A DNA stretch of 43,375 bases from a virus. The stretch is taken from the IMG/VR virus record IMGVR_UViG_3300030329_003572, positions 1 through 43,375 of that record; one strand, given 5' to 3'. This document shows positions 20,964 through 29,387 of the stretch, one piece after another (the stretch's first letter is position 1; each line of letters starts with the position of its first letter). The translations under genes were made by a program, and so were the position numbers. The notes under the pieces are model-generated. The model saw only the letters and a list, made by a program, of their open reading frames with translations. It ran no database searches and was not told where the DNA came from.

Positions 20964-22445
20964 ATGAGTAAAACACTCAAGACCGCAGCTACGTCCTGGT
21001 TCGATGTGAACAAGAAGGGGTTGGCCGATTTGCTTCGTGACAAGTGCAAGTCGTTCATCTTCTTTGAACTCATTCAGAACGCTTGGGATGAAGAGGTGAC
21101 CAAGGTGACAGTTTCACTGAGGCCCATCACTGGCAAGTCGCTCATCGAGGTTGTTGTCGAGGATGACAGCCCTGATGGATTTGCTGACCTTCGGGATTCC
21201 TTCACTCTCTTCGCACCATCGAAGAAGAAGGGCGACCCGGAGCTGCGAGGACGCTTCAACCTGGGAGAGAAGTTGGTACTGTCGCTATGCGACGAGGCCA
21301 AAATCATCTCGACCAGGGGAACGGTGTTCTTCGGAAGTGATGGTAGTCGCACCAGGAGTAAGTCCTGCCGTGAGGCAGGTAGCGAGTTCCAGGCCGCGAT
21401 CAGGATGACCAGGAATGAGTACATCAAGGCTCTCGCCAAATTGAAGACGGTCATCCCTCCTGCTGGCGTTCAAACGATCCTTGACTGGAATCAGTGCAGC
21501 ATGGAGTTGACTCGGCCCACGCCAATCTGCACCTTCACGGCATCCTTGCCGACAGAGGTGGCAGATGACGAGGGAGTGATGAGGCGCACGGTTCGCAAGA
21601 CCGTGGTCGAAGTCTTTGAGCCGGTGGGTGACAGTGTTGCTGGTATCTACGAAATGGGCATTCCCGTCGTAGATACCGGGGACAAGTACACCGTCAACAT
21701 CGGCCAGAAGGTGCCACTCTCGATGAGCCGCGACAATGTGACCCCGGCATTCCTTCAGGATGTCAGGGCGCTCGTTCTCAACGAGACATCGAAACTCCTC
21801 ACTGAGGAGGAGGCTCAGGAAACTTGGGTTACCCAGGCATCTAGTGATGAGAAGTGTAGCGATGAGGCAATTGATGATGTGCTGACGAAACGATACGGAG
21901 AGAAGCGGGTTATGTATGACCCCTCCGATCCTGAGTCGAGTCAGTTGGCAGCGTCGAAAGGCTACGCGGTGATCTACGGTGGATCCCTGAACAAGGGGCA
22001 ACACGCTAACGTGAGATCGAGCGGAGCGGCAGTGTCATCCGGGTCGTTGTTCCCCACAACTGGGGTGGAGTTCTCGCCTGATGGAGAGCCGCCCATTCCA
22101 GAGGAGGACTGGACCGATGGCATGAAGCGGGTCGCCGGATACGCCAAGAAGTTGGCTGAACTGCTGATGGACACGACCATCCAGGTCCGCATCCATCCGA
22201 AGTTGGCGGGGTTCGCTGCCTGCTACGGAGATCGAACGCTGTGCTTCAGCAAGAGATCGCTGGGCAACAAGTTCTTCGACAACTTCCCGTCGAACCGGGA
22301 GCGGGTGAACGACCTACTCCTGCATGAGTTCGGTCATCACTACGAGTCGAGTCATCTTGATTCGCGATTCCATGAGGCACTCACCCGGTTGGGTGCCAAG
22401 GCCATCGAAGTGGCGTTGGAAGATCCAAGCCAATTCAACGGCTAG
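20964..22445 (+). CDS. GHKL ATPase fused to HExxH metallopeptidase motif (493 aa)
   Basis: Two-domain protein. The N-terminal Bergerat/GHKL ATPase has N-box FELIQNAWDEE (E35, N39, D42), G1-like VVEDDSPDGF (66-73), and G2-like GRFNLGEKLVLS (96-107). A beta-rich segment with GQKVPLSMSRDNVTP near 247-261 resembles the transducer part of HSP90/MORC-like proteins. A low-complexity linker (320-385) leads to a C-terminal alpha/beta region with LLLHEFGHHYESSHLD: H454, E455, H458 and H464 have the HExxHxxxxxH spacing of metzincins, although their usual Gly is Glu461. It has its own promoter region, operator-like palindrome and box 7. GHKL phage proteins such as T4 rIIA affect exclusion; this fusion is not one I can name. 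Confidence 0.85.
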   Translation: MSKTLKTAATSWFDVNKKGLADLLRDKCKSFIFFELIQNAWDEEVTKVTVSLRPITGKSLIEVVVEDDSPDGFADLRDSFTLFAPSKKKGDPELRGRFNLGEKLVLSLCDEAKIISTRGTVFFGSDGSRTRSKSCREAGSEFQAAIRMTRNEYIKALAKLKTVIPPAGVQTILDWNQCSMELTRPTPICTFTASLPTEVADDEGVMRRTVRKTVVEVFEPVGDSVAGIYEMGIPVVDTGDKYTVNIGQKVPLSMSRDNVTPAFLQDVRALVLNETSKLLTEEEAQETWVTQASSDEKCSDEAIDDVLTKRYGEKRVMYDPSDPESSQLAASKGYAVIYGGSLNKGQHANVRSSGAAVSSGSLFPTTGVEFSPDGEPPIPEEDWTDGMKRVAGYAKKLAELLMDTTIQVRIHPKLAGFAACYGDRTLCFSKRSLGNKFFDNFPSNRERVNDLLLHEFGHHYESSHLDSRFHEALTRLGAKAIEVALEDPSQFNG

Positions 22446-24148
22446 AAAAGAGTCCATTTCAAAGCGGAGGTCCAACCCCCCGAGGGGGGCGGGGCCTCCG
22501 TGGCGAACTGATCCAGAATCCTGCTTACCTTTCTGTTCTCCAACTGAGTCAAATGTGTGCGGCCAAAACGATGCAGCAATTGCACAGCGGGCAGACACCA
22601 AAGCGTTAGTTGCTTCGACGGATCCTTTCCCCACTTCCCGGATGGCTTGATGACGTACGGTATGTAGAGCTTCCCATCGTATTCTTTGAAACTGCCGAGC
22701 ACCCACCGGGCGATGTGAGCGCCAGCCTCTGAGATCTCAGCAGTACGATGTGGGAGTAGAATGGTCGCAGCGTATAATCCCTTGACCCACAGGCCATGTT
22801 CCCACGGGGCGATTCCATCCTTCCGGGAAACCAGGGGGCTTTCATTTGCGGCTAGACATCGACGAAACTCTTGGAGTTGGATATCCAGCAACGCTTCAAC
22901 GCGCTTGATCAATCTCTCCTTGATGTCGCCGTCAAGGACTGCGGCGAGGGCACACCCCGATTCGAGAATTCTCCCCCTAGCTCTAGCCGAACCGGGGACG
23001 TGATGATGGGTTGTTCCCTTGTCAATCACAGGATTTGACCAGAGCCAACCCTCTGCGAGATCTCGAAGGAGGAGATCCAGACCAGGATCTGGAACGCCGT
23101 CAACCTGATACAGGTAGTGAGCCTGAACCAGCGCGTTTACACTCCAGTGCTGCGAATCCCAGAACCTCCACGTCGTTCCGCCTGGGGTCGCCGCACCCTT
23201 ATCTTTCCAGTGCGCCGAGGGGTTGGTGTGCTTGATCCAGTACTTGCCGTCGCTTCGCTCATGAATCCACCCGCTCGATGTCAGGACCGTCAGCGGGTAA
23301 TCGTCTTCAGTTACCCGCGAGCCGTCAGGATGGAGAAAGTGGGCTGGGCGACATCCCTCCTGGTAGAGTTGAGCTTTCCAGGACCCAAGGCGATAGCCAT
23401 CGCTGTGCATTTCGGGAAGACACTGGTAGACACCGAATTGATGCTGTCCTCCAGTCATGGCGGGAAACGCCGGGGTGTATTTAGTCTGCTCAAAGTTCTC
23501 GTACCGTTTTCTCTCGGAGACGGCAACATTGGCACAGGCGATATGGGGATCGGGGATCCACCAAGGGATGGCAGGTAACTCCGACCAGAACGGCGGCAAA
23601 CCCTTCGCTTTGCGGTCACCAATGTCCAAATAGAAGGCCGGGGACTCCTGCCCCCCAGTGGTGCAGTTGAATCGGAAGTGCTTGATCGGAAGACCTTGCC
23701 CATGGGCGATTGGCATCCCCGCCGCTGGCCTATCGAGATGAATCACCCCACCCCCCGTAACGTCGATCCGCAGCGGCTCCCTAACGTACGTCGGGCGGCT
23801 GTCCCCCGAGTGGCCGTAAACAACATGGACCCAGAACTCAGCCGACGAGTTGCCTGAGTAAGCCCTTGCAATTGTGCGAATGCAGATCTCGTCGAGTCTG
23901 TGAAAACTCCGAAACTCGCGCACCTGTGAAGTGCTGAACGTCTCCGTCAGGCCCTCCAACAAGTTCACACTTCGGACGAATAGTCCGAACGAATGTGATC
24001 GACGTTCCACATCCGAGTGCCAATGGAATTCGCTATCTGAGATTTTGACCCTCTTGATGCAAACCTTCCCGGATCTGATATCAACATGAACGGGCTTATT
24101 CCAACACCCCGCCAACAGGGCAACAACAGGCAGGGCGAGGCGTATCAC
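22442..24148 (-). CDS. large predicted lipoprotein, alpha/alpha-barrel-like (568 aa)
   Basis: GTG start overlapping the holin-like stop (GTGA). MIRLALPVVALLAGCWN is a textbook lipobox with lipidated C15. Residues 30-330 are beta-rich with many Trp/Gly (HFRFNCTTGGQE, FWSELPAIPWWIPD). Residues 330-530 have helical hairpins with Trp/His (QHWSVNALVQAHYLYQVDG, APWEHGLWVKGLYAATIL) resembling (alpha/alpha) toroid carbohydrate enzymes such as lyases/GH families; no catalytic residues can be assigned. Unusual as a phage gene; exported sugar-active enzyme, lysis aid or surface exclusion are possible. Stop overlaps the convergent ATPase gene. Confidence 0.75.
   Translation of the reverse strand: MIRLALPVVALLAGCWNKPVHVDIRSGKVCIKRVKISDSEFHWHSDVERRSHSFGLFVRSVNLLEGLTETFSTSQVREFRSFHRLDEICIRTIARAYSGNSSAEFWVHVVYGHSGDSRPTYVREPLRIDVTGGGVIHLDRPAAGMPIAHGQGLPIKHFRFNCTTGGQESPAFYLDIGDRKAKGLPPFWSELPAIPWWIPDPHIACANVAVSERKRYENFEQTKYTPAFPAMTGGQHQFGVYQCLPEMHSDGYRLGSWKAQLYQEGCRPAHFLHPDGSRVTEDDYPLTVLTSSGWIHERSDGKYWIKHTNPSAHWKDKGAATPGGTTWRFWDSQHWSVNALVQAHYLYQVDGVPDPGLDLLLRDLAEGWLWSNPVIDKGTTHHHVPGSARARGRILESGCALAAVLDGDIKERLIKRVEALLDIQLQEFRRCLAANESPLVSRKDGIAPWEHGLWVKGLYAATILLPHRTAEISEAGAHIARWVLGSFKEYDGKLYIPYVIKPSGKWGKDPSKQLTLWCLPAVQLLHRFGRTHLTQLENRKVSRILDQFATEAPPPSGGWTSALKWTLF
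22465..22500. terminator. strong hairpin near convergent gene ends
   Basis: CGGAGG (22465-22470) / CCTCCG (22495-22500) encloses CCCCCC-GA-GGGGGG. It lies 20 nt after the rightward stop and within the end of the leftward gene. There is no T run, so it may be only a transcription roadblock or RNA end. Confidence 0.35.
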
Positions 24149-24345
24149 TTTTTAGCTTCTTCCCCCCGGTGCTTGCCGTGGTCTGCCACGCCTTGGCCGA
24201 GGATGTAAGTTCCGACCAACGCGATCACTTGGTTGATTGTTTCCGTTGAAACGTCCCAGCCGATCTTGGCCGTGAGGGTTGCAACGACGCCTGTGATCAT
24301 TGCGATGAACTTCTTGCTGCTGAACAGCGACTTGACGATTGCCAT
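24145..24345 (-). CDS. holin-like small membrane protein (66 aa)
   Basis: One or two transmembrane segments: FIAMITGVVATLTAKIGW (residues 13-30) and INQVIALVGTYILGQGVA (37-54), then a charged tail (DHGKHRGEEAKK). Size and topology fit a phage holin that releases or triggers the endolysin. It lies in a run of small membrane genes (24145-25047). No sequence proof of pore formation. Confidence 0.65.
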   Translation of the reverse strand: MAIVKSLFSSKKFIAMITGVVATLTAKIGWDVSTETINQVIALVGTYILGQGVADHGKHRGEEAKK

Positions 24346-24348
24346 AAA

Positions 24349-24801
24349 TTACTCCTTCTTGGGTTTGGGTTTTTTGTCGTGATTGTTCTCATCACCGTTG
24401 CCGTTGGCCTCGCTGATGATGCTTCTGAGGTTGGCGAGGAGGCCAGACGCGAGCATTGTCAGGAGAGCAGCGGCGGTAGCGATTGCGTCCTCTGGAATCG
24501 CACCTGTGGACAGCGCGATGATGAATCCTCCGATGAGCACCATCAGCAGCGCGGGACTCGTCAGCGCAATATTGGTTCGCGCTTTCTCGCTCGCGCTTTG
24601 GCCCGCTCGGATTTTTGCGAGTTCGATCTTCGCGGCGAATCTTTCCGCCGATGCTCTGTCCCGCGCCTCCTGGCGAGACTTCTGAACAGCGGCGCGGACC
24701 TTTTGGGCCTCTGTCTTCGCGGCGATCTTCCTCAGCTTGACTGCGGTGGCCTTATCAACTTCTCTAACCACCTCTCTGACCTCCTGCGATTCGTTTGCCA
24801 T
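24349..24801 (-). CDS. coiled-coil protein with two transmembrane helices (150 aa)
   Basis: The first 75 residues are a charged helix (VREVVREVDKATAVKLRKIAAKTEAQKVRAAVQ...). Then two hydrophobic helices (SPALLMVLIGGFIIALSTG and AIATAAALLTMLASGLLANL) and a polar tail (NGNGDENNHDKKPKPKKE). AAAGGG is upstream. It may be a holin, antiholin or inner-membrane spanin-type subunit of the lysis cassette; the family is not identified. Confidence 0.75.
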   Translation of the reverse strand: MANESQEVREVVREVDKATAVKLRKIAAKTEAQKVRAAVQKSRQEARDRASAERFAAKIELAKIRAGQSASEKARTNIALTSPALLMVLIGGFIIALSTGAIPEDAIATAAALLTMLASGLLANLRSIISEANGNGDENNHDKKPKPKKE

Positions 24802-24813
24802 CTGGGGACCCTT

Positions 24814-25047
24814 TCATCCTTTTAGTGTTTGCACGACAAAGCCGATAATTGATCCGAGGATCATCATCAAGCCAAGGCCAATTCGACCAGCAATCCGAGC
24901 ACCGTGAAGCTCGCGCCTGATTTCCTCCACGCCCGCTGCCACCACTTTCACCTCATCACGTAGGTCAGCGATGGATCTCTGGTTGACCTTTCCGTATGCC
25001 TCCAAGGTTGCGACCCTCGATCCCAAATCATCGCCGGGTTCAACCAC
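24814..25047 (-). CDS. coiled-coil, single C-terminal TM protein (77 aa)
   Basis: GTG start overlapping the previous stop by 8 nt. A helical part (RVATLEAYGKVNQRSIADLRDEVKVV) precedes a C-terminal TM helix (IGLGLMMILGSIIGFVVQTL). This is the topology of XhlA-like haemolysin or spanin/tail-anchored lysis proteins. It is co-transcribed with the holin-like gene. Confidence 0.7.
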   Translation of the reverse strand: MVEPGDDLGSRVATLEAYGKVNQRSIADLRDEVKVVAAGVEEIRRELHGARIAGRIGLGLMMILGSIIGFVVQTLKG

Positions 25048-25510
25048 GTCCTAACTCCCTCATTCCCGCTTGCATCCAATCCTTTGTCGAGCCATTCCCT
25101 GAAACGCCGTTCATGCGTTCCCTGTGCTCAAGGACGCGGGCCTCAACTTCTTGCTTGAACCTCCAGGACTCGATGTCTTGGGCGTAGGCAGTTGATTGGA
25201 GTTTCTGCCAGAGCTTGAAAGCGTTCTCGACAACTTTGTTGTCATCCGATTCCAGCATCCGTTCAAGTGCCAAGATCATCTTGTCGTACAACGCGGTGGC
25301 CTTCGCGTGATTGCTAGACAACTGATCTCGGAAAGCCTTCCATTCCTTGTGGAATGAATGGGATAGCCCTATCACCTCCTCCGTGGACCGAGTGCCATCA
25401 GTATCCTCGTCGCCGCCTTCTTGGTCATTGCGTAGCACAATACTGGGCGACGGATCCTCCTGCTGTCCATCAGTTGGTTGTCCTGGAGGTATTGCTTGTT
25501 CTTCGGCCAT
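25040..25510 (-). CDS. helical protein downstream of primase-helicase (156 aa, start uncertain)
   Basis: From the ATG at 25510 the first 45 residues are acidic and Gln/Pro-rich and overlap the 3' end of the primase-helicase frame by 139 nt. A GTG at 25375 instead gives a 4-nt GTGA overlap with the primase stop, with GGAGGAG directly before it. From residue about 50 the protein is helical (HKEWKAFRDQLSSNHAKATALYDKMILALERMLES). No DNA-binding motif or family is recognised. Confidence 0.65.
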   Translation of the reverse strand: MAEEQAIPPGQPTDGQQEDPSPSIVLRNDQEGGDEDTDGTRSTEEVIGLSHSFHKEWKAFRDQLSSNHAKATALYDKMILALERMLESDDNKVVENAFKLWQKLQSTAYAQDIESWRFKQEVEARVLEHRERMNGVSGNGSTKDWMQAGMRELGRG

Positions 25511-28185
25511 TCGTCTCTGTTCCCACCCCAGATCCTACCGCATCCTTCGTGGAGTGCTAGAACGTAGGTCTTTTGGTCAAAATCGACGATATTGTCCAGC
25601 AATGCTTCAGACCGCTGGGACTCGATTGGTATCAAGACTCCGATTTTCCTGGCGCTCTGATGCCTGTTCAGAGGGTAATCGTAGGTTGGATCATGCCCCG
25701 CAGGCCCCGCCTCCTCCAGGTATGCCTCCCCGGAGAGCAGAGCGCCCTCGATTGCCTGGAGGGCTTGATTCGCAACTCCCCCCTCTCGGAGGGCTGCGGT
25801 CAGATTTCGCCACATGCAACAAAGGGCATCGGACCAATCCTCTCGGATCTCCCCCAGCCTCGGCTCCCTGAGAAATCCCTCGCTCCGACACCACTCAACA
25901 AATATGTGGAAAAATGAGTCAAGGAGCCGCAACCGGCCTCTGATGCGGCTTGCCTGGGGAACATACTTCCAAGACTCGTTGGGGGCCTCCTCGTCCAGGA
26001 TCTCCTGGATGTTATCAAGAGATGAATCCCAGCAATCATCAAAGCGTTGCTGGCTCATTTCGAGATTCGAGAAGATGTGATTTAGCCACCCAGAAAGGGC
26101 GAACGGCAATAACTCACGATTCCGATAGGTGAGATCGTGGTGCATGTCCATGGATTCATCGACAGACCTCTCCTTGCCGACCTCCAAAATCACAGATCGC
26201 CCAAGAAGGGCTTGATCCTGACGGGGCAAATGCTCGCAAGTAATGATTTTGATTGCATGGGCAACTTGCCCAACCATCAGGCTGCCGTCTCTGCCAGAGC
26301 GATGCCTCCCCCCTCCCTGCGGGGTACCCTGCAACCACGTACGGATCTGCTGGACATCGGCATCTTTCATCTTGGAGTAGTCAAGGTCATCCACAAGGAC
26401 GTAGGAGTCCCCTGATTGCGCCACACGGCGCTCCAAGGCCATCGGGGTATCCTGGAAGGTCGGGAACTTGTGGTGGCTCCAGAGGTCCCCGTAGAGGCAC
26501 TGGGCGACCTTTGCCCTGGTGGTCTTGCCAGCCTCTGAAACGCCCCTAACCAGCACAAAGAAATTATCGTGATTTTCGGCTAAAAGCCTGCGAATAGGTG
26601 CCATCACCGCCATCACGATCATCGGCAACATCACGTCTGAAGTGTGTGATTTGTAAGCGTGATCCCAAATCAGATCGACACCCGCACGAACCTTCTCTGG
26701 TGTAGGGTGAGGCAAGCGCATACTGCGCTGGAATGAGTCCTCGGGGTCCATCCGATACTCGGAATTAGTGACGGCCCCCCCCGGCTGGAAAATTACGTCC
26801 CTGGTCACAAATCGGGTCCTGTCGGATCCAGTGTATCCCCACGCCCACCCATATTTTCGGTGCGGATATGTGAGACCGTTGGATGTCGATTTTCGACAAA
26901 TGTAGTCGAATACCATGCCCCCCTCACTCTTGAGGATCGACCACGCAGCCCCTCCCGCAGCAAGCAACTCATCGCTGAGATCCTCACCTTGCACATGGAC
27001 AACTTCGATTTCGCCGTGACTCACTTCCTTGTGCGTCAATCGCAGGGTGAAGCAGTATCCTTTTTCCTCGTCTCCGACAAACTTGCTACCGCCTTCGATG
27101 ACTAGCCCAGTGAAGGGAGCAAGCGGATAAGGCTCGTCATCTTTCCCGTAACGGCAGATCTCACCTCCGTTCTCGAAGATCCCCCGATGTGCATAGTCCG
27201 ACTTTTGGACCGGAGACTCATCGACAAGAGTATTCCATGCTAGAACTCTCTCCTCGGGGCTGACGGCTGCCAGGAACTCTGAGATATCGTCAACGTGTTG
27301 GGGAAGCCTGATGATCCGAACCGACCCTTTTGGATTGCGCTTCTGCAAGGCTCTCAAGAGCTTTCTTCCGCACCTGTCTCCATGGATATCGTTATCCATA
27401 CAAAGGATGACCTCGCGGCTGCCTTTGCTTGGGAACAATTTAGTAGGCAACTTCCCGAAAGTGAGTGATCCAACCCCTCCCGTGGTGGTGATCACATTGC
27501 ACCCGACACTCATCAGCGCCATCGCATCTGGCTCGCCTTCTGTGATCACAATAGGCTTTTTGGCATCCCACTCATGGATGTGCTGCCAAGGCCAAGGGCC
27601 GTGAGACCGGCCTCTCAATCCGATGTTCTTCTTCTTCTCGTCACCCCCGCCCCTGAATTTGATCGTCTTGATGTTGACGATCTTTGGGAGGTCCACGGTC
27701 GAGTCGCTACCAAAGACTGGGATCTTGATACGGTTGAACTCAACTCCAACCATCATCCGATCCGCAACCTCGGTTGATATGGCGTGTTTATCGAGGTATC
27801 TCTGGACCTCTGAATTACCAGATCTCGATACCACCCATTTACGGATGGTGGTCATATCTGGGATCTGAGCCGCGACCTTGCTCGACTCCACGGAGTCTGG
27901 GTCCAACATTCGTCGCAAACGCGATTCAACGGCGCTAACCGTCTCGCTGCTCTGCCACGCAAGCAACTCCTCTATGAATCCACTTTTTTCCCCGAACCAA
28001 CTACAATCAAGATTGTAGCACTGCCATCCCCCCTTCTCCTCATGGATCCGAAATGGTTCCGGTCCCCGGCACACGGGACAATCCCCCACCAACCAATTTC
28101 CCTCGACGTTTCTTGGTTCCCACGCCAACTCCGTCTGCATCAGTGATCTGATGTCGAGGGCCTGTCTCCATGTCTTGTTTTTCAA
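25372..28185 (-). CDS. primase-helicase fusion (937 aa)
   Basis: DNA replication enzyme. The N-terminal zinc finger has C36/C39 (CPVC) and C56/C61 (CYNLDC). A TOPRIM primase core has ITEGEPDAM (214-222) and ILCMDNDIHGD (260-270) with the metal-binding acids. The C-terminal ATPase has Walker A GVSEAGKTT (548-556) and Walker B YVLVDDLD (595-602). The start is a TTG with GAGG 6 nt upstream; an ATG at 28140 keeps all motifs. It overlaps the ERCC4 nuclease gene by 146 nt. It is the only replication initiator/helicase candidate in the genome, so it probably acts at the 13.75-14.1 kb origin candidate. Confidence 0.9.
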   Translation of the reverse strand: MKNKTWRQALDIRSLMQTELAWEPRNVEGNWLVGDCPVCRGPEPFRIHEEKGGWQCYNLDCSWFGEKSGFIEELLAWQSSETVSAVESRLRRMLDPDSVESSKVAAQIPDMTTIRKWVVSRSGNSEVQRYLDKHAISTEVADRMMVGVEFNRIKIPVFGSDSTVDLPKIVNIKTIKFRGGGDEKKKNIGLRGRSHGPWPWQHIHEWDAKKPIVITEGEPDAMALMSVGCNVITTTGGVGSLTFGKLPTKLFPSKGSREVILCMDNDIHGDRCGRKLLRALQKRNPKGSVRIIRLPQHVDDISEFLAAVSPEERVLAWNTLVDESPVQKSDYAHRGIFENGGEICRYGKDDEPYPLAPFTGLVIEGGSKFVGDEEKGYCFTLRLTHKEVSHGEIEVVHVQGEDLSDELLAAGGAAWSILKSEGGMVFDYICRKSTSNGLTYPHRKYGWAWGYTGSDRTRFVTRDVIFQPGGAVTNSEYRMDPEDSFQRSMRLPHPTPEKVRAGVDLIWDHAYKSHTSDVMLPMIVMAVMAPIRRLLAENHDNFFVLVRGVSEAGKTTRAKVAQCLYGDLWSHHKFPTFQDTPMALERRVAQSGDSYVLVDDLDYSKMKDADVQQIRTWLQGTPQGGGRHRSGRDGSLMVGQVAHAIKIITCEHLPRQDQALLGRSVILEVGKERSVDESMDMHHDLTYRNRELLPFALSGWLNHIFSNLEMSQQRFDDCWDSSLDNIQEILDEEAPNESWKYVPQASRIRGRLRLLDSFFHIFVEWCRSEGFLREPRLGEIREDWSDALCCMWRNLTAALREGGVANQALQAIEGALLSGEAYLEEAGPAGHDPTYDYPLNRHQSARKIGVLIPIESQRSEALLDNIVDFDQKTYVLALHEGCGRIWGGNRDEWPKNKQYLQDNQLMDSRRIRRPVLCYAMTKKAATRILMALGPRRR

Positions 28186-28615
28186 TTTCCGCCTCGATGC
28201 GATGGAACAATCTCATGGCATCCATCGCCGCCAGACGATGATTCCCAGCCAGATGAAATGGAACGCCGAAGCGTATCCAAATCGTTTGCAAAGTTCCAAG
28301 GACCGCATTTGGGTGAACGGCACTCCGATATTTGCGATCATCTATGTCTTGACGGGAAGCCTCGATATAGATAATAGGCCACCTCACCAGATCTCGGAGC
28401 CGCTCGATTTCCCGCATGAATCTGTCCCGGCCCTTCGTGATCGAACCCGCAAGATCTGGTAGGGACTTTCTCTCAATTGATACCAGATGCTCCAGCCCTT
28501 CCAGGCTGTAATCTCCCTGATCTAACTTCGTCCGCAGGATCTCCTGGTCACCGAATTCCCATGGCGTTTGCTCTCGGGTGTCCACGATGACCCTGCGGGC
28601 CAACTTGATCGCCAA
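28040..28615 (-). CDS. ERCC4-type nuclease (191 aa)
   Basis: Structure-specific nuclease fold (XPF/ERCC4). VDTREQTPWEF near residues 11-21, GDYSLEG near 33-39 and IERKSLPDLAGSI near 47-59 give the D..E..ERK active-site pattern. A helix (RFMREIERLRDL) follows. The start is a TTG (first possible codon after a TAG). The last 48 residues are basic/Gly-rich and overlap the primase-helicase start out of frame. It may trim branched DNA during replication or recombination with RecT. Confidence 0.85.
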   Translation of the reverse strand: MAIKLARRVIVDTREQTPWEFGDQEILRTKLDQGDYSLEGLEHLVSIERKSLPDLAGSITKGRDRFMREIERLRDLVRWPIIYIEASRQDIDDRKYRSAVHPNAVLGTLQTIWIRFGVPFHLAGNHRLAAMDAMRLFHRIEAEIEKQDMETGPRHQITDADGVGVGTKKRRGKLVGGGLSRVPGTGTISDP

Positions 28616-28632
28616 CTATTTTTTATTTTCCA

Positions 28633-29109
28633 TCAGGAGATGTTCAGAGTCATCGTCGGCAACTCGTAAGCCAAGGGAAAGCTGGCAGCAGCAACCGGAG
28701 ATTTCCCAGTGGAGTCGCCCCCAATTGAGATATTCGTAACCTTGCTGGGGCGCTGCTTGATCGTCATCACCCCCGTTGCACACACATCCCTCTTGGATGA
28801 GACCTCCACCTCAACCGATTGAGTGTAAGTCAGATCGGCCCCACTAAACTCGAAGTCGGCAGTGTCCGCAGCAGAGATAGTCACATCTGCCTTACCGTTG
28901 GCGGCATCACTCAGGGTGATCCCTGAGCCAATCTCCTTGTGTATCTGGTTCGTCGTATCGTAGGCCGACGCCTGGAGGGTGTAGGTAATCTTATCGCCAG
29001 TGAACCCAGTCAAGTTGATGGCTGATCCTGACTGATCCTGGATTGTCAATTTGTGGACGAAATCGGTCCCCCGATACATTTGGCTAGTCAAGGTTGTTGG
29101 TGCGCTCAT
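28633..29109 (-). CDS. Ig-like beta-sandwich virion surface protein (158 aa)
   Basis: The sequence MSAPTTLTSQMYRGTDFVHKLTIQDQSGSAINLTGFTGDKITYTLQA continues with ISAADTADFEF and LTYTQSVEVEVSSKRDVCATGVMTIKQ. This is the strand-turn pattern of phage BppU/Ig-like baseplate or head-fibre domains (DxTGxxI/ADTxxF). ATGA overlap with the previous gene. It is probably a fibre or decoration protein. Part of the surface gene cluster 28633-31573. Confidence 0.7.
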   Translation of the reverse strand: MSAPTTLTSQMYRGTDFVHKLTIQDQSGSAINLTGFTGDKITYTLQASAYDTTNQIHKEIGSGITLSDAANGKADVTISAADTADFEFSGADLTYTQSVEVEVSSKRDVCATGVMTIKQRPSKVTNISIGGDSTGKSPVAAASFPLAYELPTMTLNIS

Positions 29110-29387
29110 TGTGGTTCTACCCCTACAGAGTCCTCCGGGTCGTGCTTGATGCTTGTTGACTGATCAACATCCACGACGATTGTCGTGGCATCTTCGATAT
29201 CGTATGCGATGTTCACAGCGTCTTCCGTATCACAGGTGATCGTCGCAGTGTCCTCAATATCGTAGACTATCGCTGTGGTTGCAGAGATGAAGTGACTGAA
29301 ATATCCGTCGATCTGGTATGCCCCGTTGGACTTCGATGTGCATGACTGATACGCCCCGAAGTCTCTCCCGTTGGGGATAATAGCCAT
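29106..29387 (-). CDS. repeat protein with 10-residue xDxED units (93 aa)
   Basis: Starts MAIIPNGRDFGAYQSCTSKSNGAYQIDGYFSHF, then six decapeptides from residue 38: TAIVYDIED, TATITCDTED, AVNIAYDIED, ATTIVVDVDQ, STSIKHDPED, SVGVEPQ. Hydrophobic and acidic residues alternate with a fixed period, suggesting a beta-solenoid or stacked strands. TAATG overlap with the beta-helix gene. Likely a fibre or spike component; no family recognised. Confidence 0.75.
   Translation of the reverse strand: MAIIPNGRDFGAYQSCTSKSNGAYQIDGYFSHFISATTAIVYDIEDTATITCDTEDAVNIAYDIEDATTIVVDVDQSTSIKHDPEDSVGVEPQ

Noticed and set aside
22324-23578. Several plus-strand frames opposite the lipoprotein gene
   Set aside because: Antisense shadows with no motifs; the minus frame has lipobox and coupling to the holin-like gene.
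25691-26558. Minus and plus short frames over the primase-helicase C-terminus
   Set aside because: Off-frame shadows of the 937-aa gene.
28040-28185. Sequencing frameshift fusing nuclease and primase
   Set aside because: Both ends have proper stop/start and intact motifs; overlap is consistent with two genes.
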